Shown: positions 46,318-55,202, counted from the stretch's first letter. The stretch: DNA of 64,000 nt from Oleispira sp963933055 (GCA_963933055.1 CAWVSY010000008.1:1-64000); one strand, 5' to 3'. Numbers and translations are program-made. Notes: a model not told the origin generated them from the sequence alone.

Positions 46318-46383
46318 ATTTCATATTGTTTCACAGCGTTTCAAGATGTTTCACATTATTTCATTACGTTTCACACTACTTCA
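46318..46383 (+). promoter_or_regulatory. Seven TTTCA-type boxes phased at exactly 10 bp
   Basis: RTTTCA-type hexamers start at 46318, 46328, 46338, 46348, 46358, 46368 and 46378, with the last reading ACTTCA. The four spacer bases between boxes vary. All boxes face the same side of the helix, 69-134 nt upstream of oleate hydratase. Direct repeats at 10-bp spacing are how OmpR/PhoB-type regulators (for example CpxR) bind, but the protein here is unknown. The position fits an operator or activator array for the hydratase gene. Confidence 0.65.
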
Positions 46384-46451
46384 TACCTATGTAGCGATAT
46401 TGATTTATAGTAGTCATTATGTGATGACCCACTTCTACGGAGAGAAATTTT

Positions 46452-48473
46452 ATGACGAAAGCGCATTCTACAATCGCTAAGCCTTCACGCTTAAAAACTC
46501 ATATTGATGCCATGACAGAGCAATCTATAAATGTTACTCCTGATGCCTCTAATACCCACCTACATAACGGCATCGATACTCTTTTACCCCCTGCTGATTT
46601 GCAAGGAGCCTATGTCAATAACCGCCCTCTTCCAACAGAAGGTATTACAGATCGAAAAGCCTACATTATAGGCAGTGGGTTAGGTGGACTGTCGGCCGCT
46701 TTCTTTTTAATCCGCGATGGTCATATGCCTGCGCAAAACATTACACTCTTAGAGGAAGGAAATGTTGAAGGGGGTGCATTGGATGGCGCGGGTAATGCTG
46801 AAGAAGGTTACATTGTTCGTGGTGGTCGAGAAATGGAACTCACCTATCAAAATTTTTGGGATGTATTTTCAGAAATCCCCGCTTTAGAGCTGCCCGAACC
46901 TTTTACCGTTTTAGATGAGTACCGCATTGTTAACGATGCTGATAAAAACTGGTCTAAAGCGCGCTTACTAGAAAAACAAGGTCAATTAAAAGACTTTTCC
47001 ACCATGGACCTCAGCAAGCTTCAACAAGTGGAACTCGTTAAACTGCTGATGGCTCGAAAAGAAGATCTGGACGATATTACGGTAGAGCAGTGGTTCAGTG
47101 AAGGATTTTTGAAGAGCAATTTTTATCTCTTCTGGCGCACTATGTTCGCCTTCCAAAACTGGCATTCTGTATTAGAAATGAAACTGTACGCCCATCGCTT
47201 CCTGCATTTAATGGATGGCTTAAATGATATGACAGGGCTGGTATTTCCTAAATACAACCAATACGACAGCTTTGTACTTCCTTTACTGACCTGGCTAAAA
47301 GACAAAGGCATTAATATCCAAACAGGCACCATCGTCACCGACATTGAAATGGACATACAAAATAATGTAATGACCACGACGGCCATCAAATGCCGAACCA
47401 CGGATGGCGACCATGACATAAGCATCAATCCAAAGGATTTAGTCTTTGTGACTAATGGCTCCATTGTGGAAGATACGGCCTATGGCGATGCCAATACTGT
47501 GCCCGAATTAAAACTCGGCGAGCAAGCACAACACGGCGCATCAGGTTGGTCTTTATGGAAAAACCTTGCTAAAAAATCACCTAAATTTGGTCGTCCAGAA
47601 AAATTCTGTGGGAATGCCGCCGCATCCACATGGGAATCAGTGACACTCACTTGTAAGCCCTCTCCTTTAACCGAAAAACTAAAAGAACTGTCGGTCAACG
47701 ATCCACATTCAGGAAAAACCGTGACGGGTGGCATCATTACCTTTACCGATTCAAATTGGTTGATGAGCTTCACCGTCAACCGCCAGCCTCATTTCCCCGA
47801 CCAGCCAGACGATGTGCTTGTTATTTGGGTATACGCGCTATTGATGGATAAACAAGGTAACTTAGTGAAAAAAGCGATGCCAGAATGTACGGGTAACGAG
47901 ATACTCAGCGAGATGTGTTACCACCTTGGGTTAACAGAACAAACTGACGAGATTATTGCGGCAACCAAAATACGCACAGCATTAATGCCTTACATTACTG
48001 GTCAGTTTATGCCACGCGCTAAAGGCGACCGCCCTTGGGCCGTACCAGAAGGCAGCAAAAATTTAGCCTGCCTTGGGCAATTTGTCGAAACGCACAATGA
48101 CGTTGTATTCACATTAGAAAGTTCGGTGCGTACCGCGCGTACTGGCGTTTATAGTTTGCTAGGCATCAAAAAACAAATCCCCGACATTTACCCTGGCCAA
48201 TATGATATTCGACGCATATTACGTGCAACTCGTACTCTGAACAGTGACAAACCCTTTTTAGGAGAAGGTCTATTAAGGCACTTTTTAAGTGGTACTTATT
48301 TTGAACACATTCTACCTTTAGGGCCCGATGAAAAACCGGAAGACTTACATAAACCAGGAATGTTTGAACAACACATGCAATCGTTACGTCATGTGTTCGA
48401 AGAGAGTCATACTTTAGAAGCAGCGAAAACTTGGTTTCAAAAAACGATGGATACCTTGCGCAAACGCGATTAA
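46452..48473 (+). CDS. ohyA: Oleate hydratase
   Basis: A 673-aa FAD enzyme of the myosin-cross-reactive antigen family that adds water to the double bond of oleate, giving 10-hydroxystearate. The FAD fold YIIGSGLGGLSAAFFLIRDG is at about 71-90. The conserved RGGREME segment holds the catalytic glutamate. The substrate-side segments YNQYDSFVLPLLTWLKDKG and CLGQFVETHNDVVFTLESSVRTARTGVY are present. GGAGAG precedes the ATG by 8 nt. About 60 N-terminal residues precede the core, making it longer than many relatives. Confidence 0.94.
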   Translation: MTKAHSTIAKPSRLKTHIDAMTEQSINVTPDASNTHLHNGIDTLLPPADLQGAYVNNRPLPTEGITDRKAYIIGSGLGGLSAAFFLIRDGHMPAQNITLLEEGNVEGGALDGAGNAEEGYIVRGGREMELTYQNFWDVFSEIPALELPEPFTVLDEYRIVNDADKNWSKARLLEKQGQLKDFSTMDLSKLQQVELVKLLMARKEDLDDITVEQWFSEGFLKSNFYLFWRTMFAFQNWHSVLEMKLYAHRFLHLMDGLNDMTGLVFPKYNQYDSFVLPLLTWLKDKGINIQTGTIVTDIEMDIQNNVMTTTAIKCRTTDGDHDISINPKDLVFVTNGSIVEDTAYGDANTVPELKLGEQAQHGASGWSLWKNLAKKSPKFGRPEKFCGNAAASTWESVTLTCKPSPLTEKLKELSVNDPHSGKTVTGGIITFTDSNWLMSFTVNRQPHFPDQPDDVLVIWVYALLMDKQGNLVKKAMPECTGNEILSEMCYHLGLTEQTDEIIAATKIRTALMPYITGQFMPRAKGDRPWAVPEGSKNLACLGQFVETHNDVVFTLESSVRTARTGVYSLLGIKKQIPDIYPGQYDIRRILRATRTLNSDKPFLGEGLLRHFLSGTYFEHILPLGPDEKPEDLHKPGMFEQHMQSLRHVFEESHTLEAAKTWFQKTMDTLRKRD

Positions 48474-48486
48474 GTATTTCATTAAC

Positions 48487-48519
48487 ATATCTCGATTCAT
48501 CAAAAGCGAATCGAGATAT
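48487..48519. terminator. Convergent hairpin between ohyA and the Nudix gene
   Basis: A perfect 12-bp stem (48487-48498 with 48508-48519) has a 9-nt loop. It lies 13 nt after the ohyA stop and covers the last codons and stop of the convergent Nudix gene. No long T run follows, so it is a strong hairpin rather than a textbook terminator. Confidence 0.6.
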
Positions 48520-49075
48520 CTGCATTGAGGTGATTATTCATCATTTCAGTAATCATCATCGCCGTTAATCCCCATATACGGAAACCTTCGTAATGGAAGC
48601 TAGGGATAGAAAAAGGGCCGCGCTCAAAATAATCATAAGGCTCTGTTTCTAAAAAGAAACGTAAAGGCACTTTGAATACCGCATCTAATTCATCGAGATT
48701 GGCGGTAAACACCGTATCTGCAGGAATGATCCCTACAATAGGGGTGATCAAATAACCAAAACGAGAAACGACTTGGTCGAGAGGACCAATCACTTGAACT
48801 TGCTGCGAGCAAAGATTAATTTCTTCGTGCGCTTCTCGTAATGCTGTAAATACAATATCAGGATCCGTTTCATCACGCTTACCACCCGCAAAAGCAACTT
48901 CACCACTATGAGCATTTAAATGCTGGGCACGACGAGTTAATACCAGCTGTGGATCTAATTCATCGGTGATCGCTACCAACACCCCTGCCTGCCTCAAATC
49001 CGGCTGATGAATTTCACGGGCATCGTGTTGCTGCACACTATTAATGAGCTGATTTAGAAGTGTCTGAGTTGTCAT
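48500..49075 (-). CDS. Nudix hydrolase, CoA pyrophosphatase type (NudL-like)
   Basis: 191 aa. The CoA-pyrophosphatase N-terminal signature (AGVLVAITDELDPQLVLTRRAQHLNAHSGEVAFAGG) leads into the Nudix box GGKRDETDPDIVFTALREAHEEINL. The box departs from GX5EX7REUXEEXGU only at its last glycine, which is asparagine here. The family splits CoA or its derivatives. It is convergent with ohyA and not obviously in an operon. Confidence 0.88.
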   Translation of the reverse strand: MTTQTLLNQLINSVQQHDAREIHQPDLRQAGVLVAITDELDPQLVLTRRAQHLNAHSGEVAFAGGKRDETDPDIVFTALREAHEEINLCSQQVQVIGPLDQVVSRFGYLITPIVGIIPADTVFTANLDELDAVFKVPLRFFLETEPYDYFERGPFSIPSFHYEGFRIWGLTAMMITEMMNNHLNADISIRF

Positions 49076-49286
49076 ACTTCTATTTTACGACTGATACCCT
49101 TTGGAATACAGAAAAAAGCACGCATTAAGACAAACCTTTCAATATCTACTTGGATATCATCCTGTCTACTGCTAAAGTATTCCAAGGTGAGCATATAGTT
49201 ATTTTGCCGCTTTTAAGACACCATCATTAATCAACCAATAATCAATAAAATTTATTATTAACGTTTTAAGTTTCTGGAGAAGTTGC

Positions 49287-50156
49287 ATGCATAACCAGCC
49301 GACAGTGACCGCATTTTTTCATGAGCCGACTTTTACCTACAGTTATGTTGTACAAGATCCTGCTAGCAAGCATTGCGCGATCATTGATTCTGTCTTGGAT
49401 TTTGATTATTCATCAGGCACAACGGACATGCATTCGGCCGATGAAATATTAGCCTTCATCAAAGATCAAGGATTGACGGTCGAATGGATATTAGAGACTC
49501 ATGTTCATGCTGATCATTTGTCAGCAGCCCCTTATTTACAGCAAAAAACATCAGCTAAAACAGGCATTGGCTCAGGCATTACGAAAGTACAGGATGTATT
49601 CGGTAAAGCCTTTAACGCAGGGTCAGAATTCTCTCGTGATGGCAGTCAATTTGATCAATTGTTTGAAGATAAAGATGAAATACGCATCGGTGAATTAATA
49701 GGCTATGCGCTTCATACTCCGGGGCATACACCCGCTTGTTTAACGTATGTATTCGCTAACGATGCTTTTGTCGGGGATACCTTATTTATGCCCGATTATG
49801 GCACAGCGCGCTGTGACTTCCCTGGCGGTGATGCTGAGACACTATACCAATCCGTACAAAAGATTTTTCAATTGCCAGAGACGACGCGTTTGTATATGTG
49901 CCATGACTACAAAGCACCTGGCCGCGCTGAATATGCTTTTGAAACAACCGTAGCGGAAGAAAAAGCACACAACATTCATGTTAAACAAGACATCAGCCAA
50001 GAAGAGTTTGTGCGTATGCGCTCTGAACGGGATGCGACACTCGACATGCCGCGTTTAATTTTACCCGCTGTACAAGTCAATATGCGCGCAGGACATATGC
50101 CAAAAGCTGACGATAATGGTCAGGTTTATCTGAAAGTTCCCGTGAATTTATTTTAA
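49287..50156 (+). CDS. MBL-fold hydrolase, persulfide dioxygenase-like
   Basis: A 289-aa metallo-beta-lactamase-fold protein with the motif THVHADHLSAA (about 70-80), then HTPGHTPACLTY and GDTLFMPDYGTARCDFPGG, then MCHDYK. This pattern matches the ETHE1/Blh group, which oxidises glutathione persulfide to sulfite with one iron atom. CTGGAGAAG gives a clear ribosome site. A SulP anion transporter follows 44 nt downstream, which fits a sulfur-oxide role. Confidence 0.85.
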   Translation: MHNQPTVTAFFHEPTFTYSYVVQDPASKHCAIIDSVLDFDYSSGTTDMHSADEILAFIKDQGLTVEWILETHVHADHLSAAPYLQQKTSAKTGIGSGITKVQDVFGKAFNAGSEFSRDGSQFDQLFEDKDEIRIGELIGYALHTPGHTPACLTYVFANDAFVGDTLFMPDYGTARCDFPGGDAETLYQSVQKIFQLPETTRLYMCHDYKAPGRAEYAFETTVAEEKAHNIHVKQDISQEEFVRMRSERDATLDMPRLILPAVQVNMRAGHMPKADDNGQVYLKVPVNLF

Positions 50157-50200
50157 GCTTAAACCTAAAAAACGACGGAGTAATACTGAGTGAGTAATGT

Positions 50201-51910
50201 GTGTTAAAAAAATACTTACCAATACTGAATTGGTCAAAAGAGTATAACCGCAGCCTATTTATTAGTGATTTTGTGGCGGCGATTATCGTCACTATTATGC
50301 TAATCCCACAATCTCTTGCTTATGCATTATTGGCAGGCCTACCAGCAGAAGTAGGACTGTATGCCAGCATACTACCTCTTATGGCTTATACTATTTTTGG
50401 TAGCAGTCGCTTCTTATCGGTTGGCCCGGTTGCGGTCGTCTCTTTAATGACCGCCGCCGCGGTTGGCAACTTCGCCTTGCAAAATACAGCAGAATATCTA
50501 GCAATAGCGGTTGCTTTGGCTTGGATTTCTGGCGGCATTTTAATTGTAATGGGGTTATTGCGCTTAGGCATCATGGCTAACTTTTTAAGCCATCCAGTTA
50601 TCTCTGGTTTTATCACTGCGTCAGGTTTAATTATTGCGGCGAGTCAGCTTAAGCACATACTGGGCATTGAATCTTCAGGCCATAATTTATTCGATATCGT
50701 TCTAAATTTATTAGCACACCGAGACCAAGCTCATGGACCAACTGTCTTACTCGGCATATCAACATTGCTTTTTCTGTTATGGGTTCGTCGGTATTTCAAA
50801 CCGTTATTATTGACGTTGGGCCTGTCGAATTTCATGGCAGATATTGTTGCTAAAGCAGGCCCCGTATTAGCCGTTGTGGTAACTATTTTTATTACTTGGT
50901 TTTATGATCTTGAGTTACTCGGCGTACGCATTGTGGGTGAAGTACCTACAGGCTTGCCTAGCTTGCAATTGCCTCAATTTGATTCTGAATTATGGCAGCA
51001 ACTTTTTATTTCAGCGCTATTAATTTCTATCGTAGGGTTTGTTGAATCGGTTTCCGTTGCCCAAACGTTAGCGGCTAAACGTCGGCAAAGAATTTCTCCC
51101 GATCAAGAACTAATCGGCTTGGGAGCATCCAATATTGCCTCTGCTATTTCTGGAGGGTTTCCTGTCACGGGTGGTTTTTCGCGCTCAGTCGTGAATTTTG
51201 ATGCCGGTGCGGCAACCCCAGCCGCCGGTGCTTTTACGGCGATAGGTATTGCCTTGGCAGCCATATTTTTAACACCTCTGATCTATTTTTTACCTAAAGC
51301 AACCTTGGCTGCCACGATTATTGTCGCGGTACTCTCGTTAGTCGATTTTCAAGCACTTAAGCGAACGTGGCAGTATTCTCGTAATGATTTTATCGCCATG
51401 CTTGCAACGATTGTTTTAACCTTAATTGAGGGCGTTGAGATAGGTATTATGACTGGCGTAGGCTTATCTCTTTTACTGTATTTATATCGGACCAGTAAGC
51501 CGCACAGTGCGATTGTTGGACGAGTTCCCGGAACCGAGCATTTTCGAAACATCGATCGCTTTGAAGTCGAAACCTGCAAAAAAATATTAACCTTGCGAAT
51601 TGATGAAAGCCTGTATTTTGCCAATGCCCGTTATTTAGAAGATTTGATTTATGAACAGGTAGCAAACAACCCAGAGCTAAAACACTTCATCCTGATGTGC
51701 CCTGCCGTCAATCTTATTGATGCCTCGGCACTAGAAAGTTTAGAAGCGATTAACCAGAGATTGAAAGACAGCGGTGTATTGTTTTATCTTTCTGAAGTCA
51801 AAGGGCCAGTAATGGATCAAATCAGGCGGAGCCGATTCTTAAGCGAGTTAACTGGGCAAGTTTATCTGAGTCAATTTGATGCTTGGCAAGAGTTATCCAA
51901 AAAAGATTAG
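50201..51910 (+). CDS. SulP family anion transporter with STAS domain
   Basis: 569 aa. The membrane domain (about 25-400) has the SulP pattern IVTIMLIPQSLAYALLAGLPAEVGLYASILPLMAYTIFGSS. The cytosolic STAS domain (about 440-555) ends with the conserved MCPAVNLIDASALESLEAINQ. Members carry sulfate, bicarbonate or other anions. The start is GTG 50201, with CGGAG about 20 nt upstream, so it is not secure. It is probably co-transcribed with the MBL protein. Confidence 0.9.
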   Translation: MLKKYLPILNWSKEYNRSLFISDFVAAIIVTIMLIPQSLAYALLAGLPAEVGLYASILPLMAYTIFGSSRFLSVGPVAVVSLMTAAAVGNFALQNTAEYLAIAVALAWISGGILIVMGLLRLGIMANFLSHPVISGFITASGLIIAASQLKHILGIESSGHNLFDIVLNLLAHRDQAHGPTVLLGISTLLFLLWVRRYFKPLLLTLGLSNFMADIVAKAGPVLAVVVTIFITWFYDLELLGVRIVGEVPTGLPSLQLPQFDSELWQQLFISALLISIVGFVESVSVAQTLAAKRRQRISPDQELIGLGASNIASAISGGFPVTGGFSRSVVNFDAGAATPAAGAFTAIGIALAAIFLTPLIYFLPKATLAATIIVAVLSLVDFQALKRTWQYSRNDFIAMLATIVLTLIEGVEIGIMTGVGLSLLLYLYRTSKPHSAIVGRVPGTEHFRNIDRFEVETCKKILTLRIDESLYFANARYLEDLIYEQVANNPELKHFILMCPAVNLIDASALESLEAINQRLKDSGVLFYLSEVKGPVMDQIRRSRFLSELTGQVYLSQFDAWQELSKKD

Positions 51911-51920
51911 AGGACGCGAA

Positions 51921-52196
51921 TCAATCAGCAACAGATGTATGAGCCAGCGTATTGCTTTCAAGATCGGTAAGAATAAGCAAGGCCTCTTCATCACTATTAC
52001 CACATACCCAGCGCTCAGCGCCAAAATCAGCACATACCTGTGGACGCTCAGGCTGGCCGAATAAATTGCAGAGATTGTCATCGTTTAATTGAATGCAACG
52101 CTCTCCAGCCTTCTTTCCTTTTGGCATGCCTGGGATAGCACTAGTAATAGAGGGCGCGATACAACAAGCTCCGCAACCTAATCGGCATTCCATCAT
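51921..52196 (-). CDS. YkgJ family cysteine-cluster protein
   Basis: A 91-aa protein with the pattern CRLGCGACCIAPS at the N-terminus and later CNLFGQPERPQVCADFGAERWVCG. The eight clustered cysteines suggest a bound zinc or Fe-S group. The function is unknown. It is convergent with the SulP gene at a 10-nt gap and lies downstream of the 142-aa exported protein gene. Confidence 0.88.
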   Translation of the reverse strand: MMECRLGCGACCIAPSITSAIPGMPKGKKAGERCIQLNDDNLCNLFGQPERPQVCADFGAERWVCGNSDEEALLILTDLESNTLAHTSVAD

Positions 52197-52255
52197 TGAA
52201 ATCTCTCTAACCTATAAATTTCTTTAACTTACTTGGCGTGATTGTGAATGTATTG

Positions 52256-52684
52256 CTAATAGCGATATTGCCGCTGTTGCTTAAGCTCATTTTGTTCTAT
52301 TAGCTTAATCATCATCATATTATATCGGTTTGCATAACGTTTTAATTGATTCATTCGTCTAGGGTCTTCCTCGACATTGATATTTGACTGCCAGCGACGA
52401 TTTAACGAGCGAATACGATAGTGCTTACGAACGGTTTTCTCTTGAGATGCTTTTAGCCCAGGAACTAACATGCCTTTTTCTAAGCTAATGCCTACAAATT
52501 CTTTAATACCATTATGATACGCTTGCTTGGCATCTTGCACAGGGTCATTAATTCTCCCCAAGTCCCCAATACTGTCTTTCACTTCGTCGGCCATGGCTGC
52601 AGGCATGCTTATCCCAATGCTCAAACTGAGCATCACATACATCAGCCGCTTGAATGGGGTTTGATTTTTTATGCGATTTTTCAT
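52256..52684 (-). CDS. Exported protein of unknown function
   Basis: 142 aa with a signal peptide (MYVMLSLSIGISMPAAMA, cut after about residue 32). The mature part is basic and helical, ending RYNMMMIKLIEQNELKQQRQYRY. I recognise no family. It reads in the same direction as the YkgJ gene and may share its transcript. Confidence 0.6.
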   Translation of the reverse strand: MKNRIKNQTPFKRLMYVMLSLSIGISMPAAMADEVKDSIGDLGRINDPVQDAKQAYHNGIKEFVGISLEKGMLVPGLKASQEKTVRKHYRIRSLNRRWQSNINVEEDPRRMNQLKRYANRYNMMMIKLIEQNELKQQRQYRY

Positions 52685-52859
52685 ACATAGAATCCTGATT
52701 CAATAACGCTCTACTTAATAAGTATCGGTCATAAAGTAAAATTTACTGTTGTTATTTGTTACCAACCTTCCCTTATTAATCCTTTCCGCTACAATGCCCA
52801 GCCCTGATACCTATTGTCTATCCGTATCATGTTAAAGCATTCGTTGAAGAGAACAGAAT

Positions 52860-53012
52860 ATGATTAATCCAGTCGCTGTAAAATATATGTCTAAAGATGA
52901 AATTGAACGTTTGATGTATAGCTTTACGGCTAGTAAATCCAATGAAGAAGCGCAAACATTCGAAGCGTTAGTGCGTCGCTTATTAGAAATTATTGAAGAA
53001 CAAAACCGCTAA
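52860..53012 (+). CDS. 50-aa acidic/helical small protein coupled to a pseudouridine synthase
   Basis: A short frame with ATG at 52860 and TAA overlapping the next gene start (TAATG at 53010-53014). The product starts MINPVAVKYMSKDEIERLMY and ends LVRRLLEIIEEQNR, a well-formed pair of amphipathic helices with no low-complexity run. The 1-base overlap implies coupled translation. The function is unknown; conservation next to RluA-type genes would be the test. Confidence 0.6.
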   Translation: MINPVAVKYMSKDEIERLMYSFTASKSNEEAQTFEALVRRLLEIIEEQNR

Positions 53013-53725
53013 TGCCTAATACGACCTCAACCGCTGCCACTAACGCGCCATTAACGATTATCCACATCCATGATGATTGGGTTATTGTTAATAAACCGGC
53101 AGGGATTAGCATGCAGCAAGAGCAAGGACAGCCTGATGAACTCAGTTTGTTACAGTATGCTCTTTCAGAAGTGCAAAAAGTTGAACGTCGTATTACAAAA
53201 TTATGGCCTGTTCACCGCCTCGATAAAGTAACCTCGGGGTTGGTTATTTTTGCAAGGAATGCTCAAGCAGCCGCTTCTTTCACACCGATGTTCAGCCAGC
53301 AAGAAGTTCAAAAATACTATATTGCCCTTGCTCTAGGTAAGCCTAAGAAGAAACAGGGCTGGGTAAAGGGTGATATGGAGAAAGGGCGTAATGGCAGCTG
53401 GCTATTAACCCGCAATACGACTAACCCTGCAGTCACCCAGTTTAATTCCTGTGCCTTGATGACATCAGAAAATGAGGCCAAGCGCCTTTATTTAATAAAA
53501 CCCAAAACCGGAAAAACGCACCAGATTCGTGTTGCCTTAAAAAGTATCGCTTGCCCAATTCTAGGGGATGAACGCTACAAAGGAGCGCAGGCCGATCGCT
53601 GCTATCTGCATGCTTTGAATCTGTCTTTTATCTGGAAAAAACAGACATTTAGTTTTAATGCCTTACCTGAGCAAGGCTGCTGGCCAGAATTGTCGAGTAT
53701 AGAACTACTCTCCGAGTTTTTTTAG
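53012..53725 (+). CDS. RluA family pseudouridine synthase (TIGR01621 type)
   Basis: A 237-aa enzyme with no S4 domain. The catalytic aspartate is in the HRLDKVTSGLVIFARN motif (about 69-84). The conserved KTGKTHQIRVALKSIACPILGDERY segment is at about 169-193. It modifies uridines in rRNA or tRNA; the target is unknown. It is coupled to the 50-aa gene upstream. The 3' end overlaps the convergent LETM1-like gene by 21 nt. Confidence 0.9.
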   Translation: MPNTTSTAATNAPLTIIHIHDDWVIVNKPAGISMQQEQGQPDELSLLQYALSEVQKVERRITKLWPVHRLDKVTSGLVIFARNAQAAASFTPMFSQQEVQKYYIALALGKPKKKQGWVKGDMEKGRNGSWLLTRNTTNPAVTQFNSCALMTSENEAKRLYLIKPKTGKTHQIRVALKSIACPILGDERYKGAQADRCYLHALNLSFIWKKQTFSFNALPEQGCWPELSSIELLSEFF

Positions 53726-54103
53726 CAATTCTTCAGCCGTTGGTTTTTTGCCCTCTTGCTCATAAAAAGCACTGGGCAATACTTCAATACCCATACGACG
53801 ACCAAGCTTAATAATGAAAGGGATGGTCAAAGGGGCAAACGGCAAGACAGCAAAAACCCCAACCCCTAGACCTTTTACTAAATCGCCTAGCTGTTCGTTG
53901 GCAATGCGTAACTCAGCCTTGCTCGCTTCTCCATGAGTAAATTTGCGATAAATAGCCAACATCTCATGCGTTTCTGCTTTTTCTTGGGCCAGCGCTTGCT
54001 TAATCGCTAATAAATCTCTGCGAATTCGACGTTTGCTTCGCTTGTGTGTCACTCTCACGAGCTTTACCGGCGAGCGTACTAAATGATATAAAATCACCCT
54101 CAT
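53705..54103 (-). CDS. LETM1-like domain protein
   Basis: A 132-aa protein with a basic N-terminus (HKRSKRRIRRDL), a helical middle and the segment LGVGVFAVLPFAPLTIPFIIKLGRRMGIEVLPSAF. That segment resembles the membrane segment and start of the LETM1/Mdm38 domain of mitochondria. Bacterial LETM1-like proteins are poorly studied. It probably sits in or on the inner membrane. Confidence 0.6.
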   Translation of the reverse strand: MRVILYHLVRSPVKLVRVTHKRSKRRIRRDLLAIKQALAQEKAETHEMLAIYRKFTHGEASKAELRIANEQLGDLVKGLGVGVFAVLPFAPLTIPFIIKLGRRMGIEVLPSAFYEQEGKKPTAEELLKKLGE

Positions 54104-54224
54104 CCGATCAAACTCCTAGGCCGGGGGAAATAAACTTATCAATAACCATGTTCTATTGGTAAGAAAAAAGCCATTATAACTCATCTACAAATATATTAAT
54201 TTATTCATAACATCGAGCTCTCAA

Positions 54225-55154
54225 TTGCAACGCCTATCACACCTTTTAATATCACACATATCGCCGCTTACCTCATTCACCAAAATAGCGTGGCAGACAA
54301 TTAGGGCCAAAACCTTATTGGTTGCGTTCGCCGTCATATTATTAGGGCAAAGCCTTGCTTGGCACGATCTGCAATATACCCAAAATCAAGCATTGGACTA
54401 TTTTCTAGCCTCAATCATTTTAATTTGCTGCTTATTTTTGCAAATTTCTGTCAACCTCGCCAACGACTATTTTGATGGCCTGACAGGCATTGATACCGCC
54501 GCAAGGTTAGGGCCCAAAAGAGCTACTCAAAGCGGTTTAATTAAACCCTCAACCATGCGTTATGCCATTATTTTAACCACCAGTATCGCTTGTATATGCG
54601 GAGTCTATTTAATTATTAAAGGCGGCGAGGTCTTTTTCCTTTTAGGTCTTTTATCGCTATTTGGCGTCTATGCCTATAGTGGTGGTAAAAAGCCACTCGC
54701 CTCGCTTGGGCTCGGTGAAGTCGCCGTTTTCCTGTACTTTGGCTATCTGGCTATTATGGCCAGCTATGTCTTACAAACAGAGCAATTTCATGTGCAATTA
54801 TTCATGCCTGCAACTCAAGTTGGGCTATTGATTGCCGCGATCATGTTGATAAATAATATAAGAGACATCGAAAGCGATAAAGCGGCTGGTAAATATACTC
54901 TGGCCGTTCGTATTGGTGATGCTTATGCCCGAAAACTTTACGGTATTTTTATGCTCACGCCTTTTTTATTAATTCCTTTTGATAATTACCAACCTTATGT
55001 GAATTTTTTATTATTGCCCTGCGCCTTATATTTGAGCATTAAAATTCAGCAAGAAAAAACTCAAGGTACATTATTCAATCAATATTTAGGCCAGACATCG
55101 TTATTGGTATTCGCTTGGAGCGTCTTTTATTCATTGTCGCTGATTGATTTTTAA
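54225..55154 (+). CDS. UbiA family prenyltransferase, MenA-like
   Basis: About 309 aa with eight to nine membrane segments. The first polyprenyl-diphosphate motif is NDYFDGLTGID (about 86-96) and the second is DIESDKAAGKYTLAVRIG (about 215-232). The order matches MenA, which prenylates dihydroxynaphthoate in menaquinone synthesis. No other men genes lie nearby, so the substrate is not proven. The start appears to be TTG 54225, since there is no nearby ATG; this is uncertain. Confidence 0.8.
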   Translation: MQRLSHLLISHISPLTSFTKIAWQTIRAKTLLVAFAVILLGQSLAWHDLQYTQNQALDYFLASIILICCLFLQISVNLANDYFDGLTGIDTAARLGPKRATQSGLIKPSTMRYAIILTTSIACICGVYLIIKGGEVFFLLGLLSLFGVYAYSGGKKPLASLGLGEVAVFLYFGYLAIMASYVLQTEQFHVQLFMPATQVGLLIAAIMLINNIRDIESDKAAGKYTLAVRIGDAYARKLYGIFMLTPFLLIPFDNYQPYVNFLLLPCALYLSIKIQQEKTQGTLFNQYLGQTSLLVFAWSVFYSLSLIDF

Positions 55155-55196
55155 TTGTCGTTATTGAACTTTATACGCCTATGGTAAAGTCAGGCA

Positions 55197-55202
55197 TATA
55201 AT
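55197..55202 (+). promoter_or_regulatory. Possible -10 box of the amidase operon
   Basis: A perfect TATAAT lies about 30 nt before the amidase ATG. No convincing -35 is seen at the expected distance, so this is only a candidate. Confidence 0.3.

Noticed and set aside
46318..46383. Phased TTTCA boxes as a CRISPR array or microsatellite
   Set aside because: The unit is 10 bp with variable 4-bp spacers, far too short for CRISPR, and not a perfect repeat as slippage would give.
48166..48525. 119-codon minus-strand frame overlapping the end of ohyA
   Set aside because: It is a shadow of the ohyA reading frame, which has full family motifs; the shadow has none.
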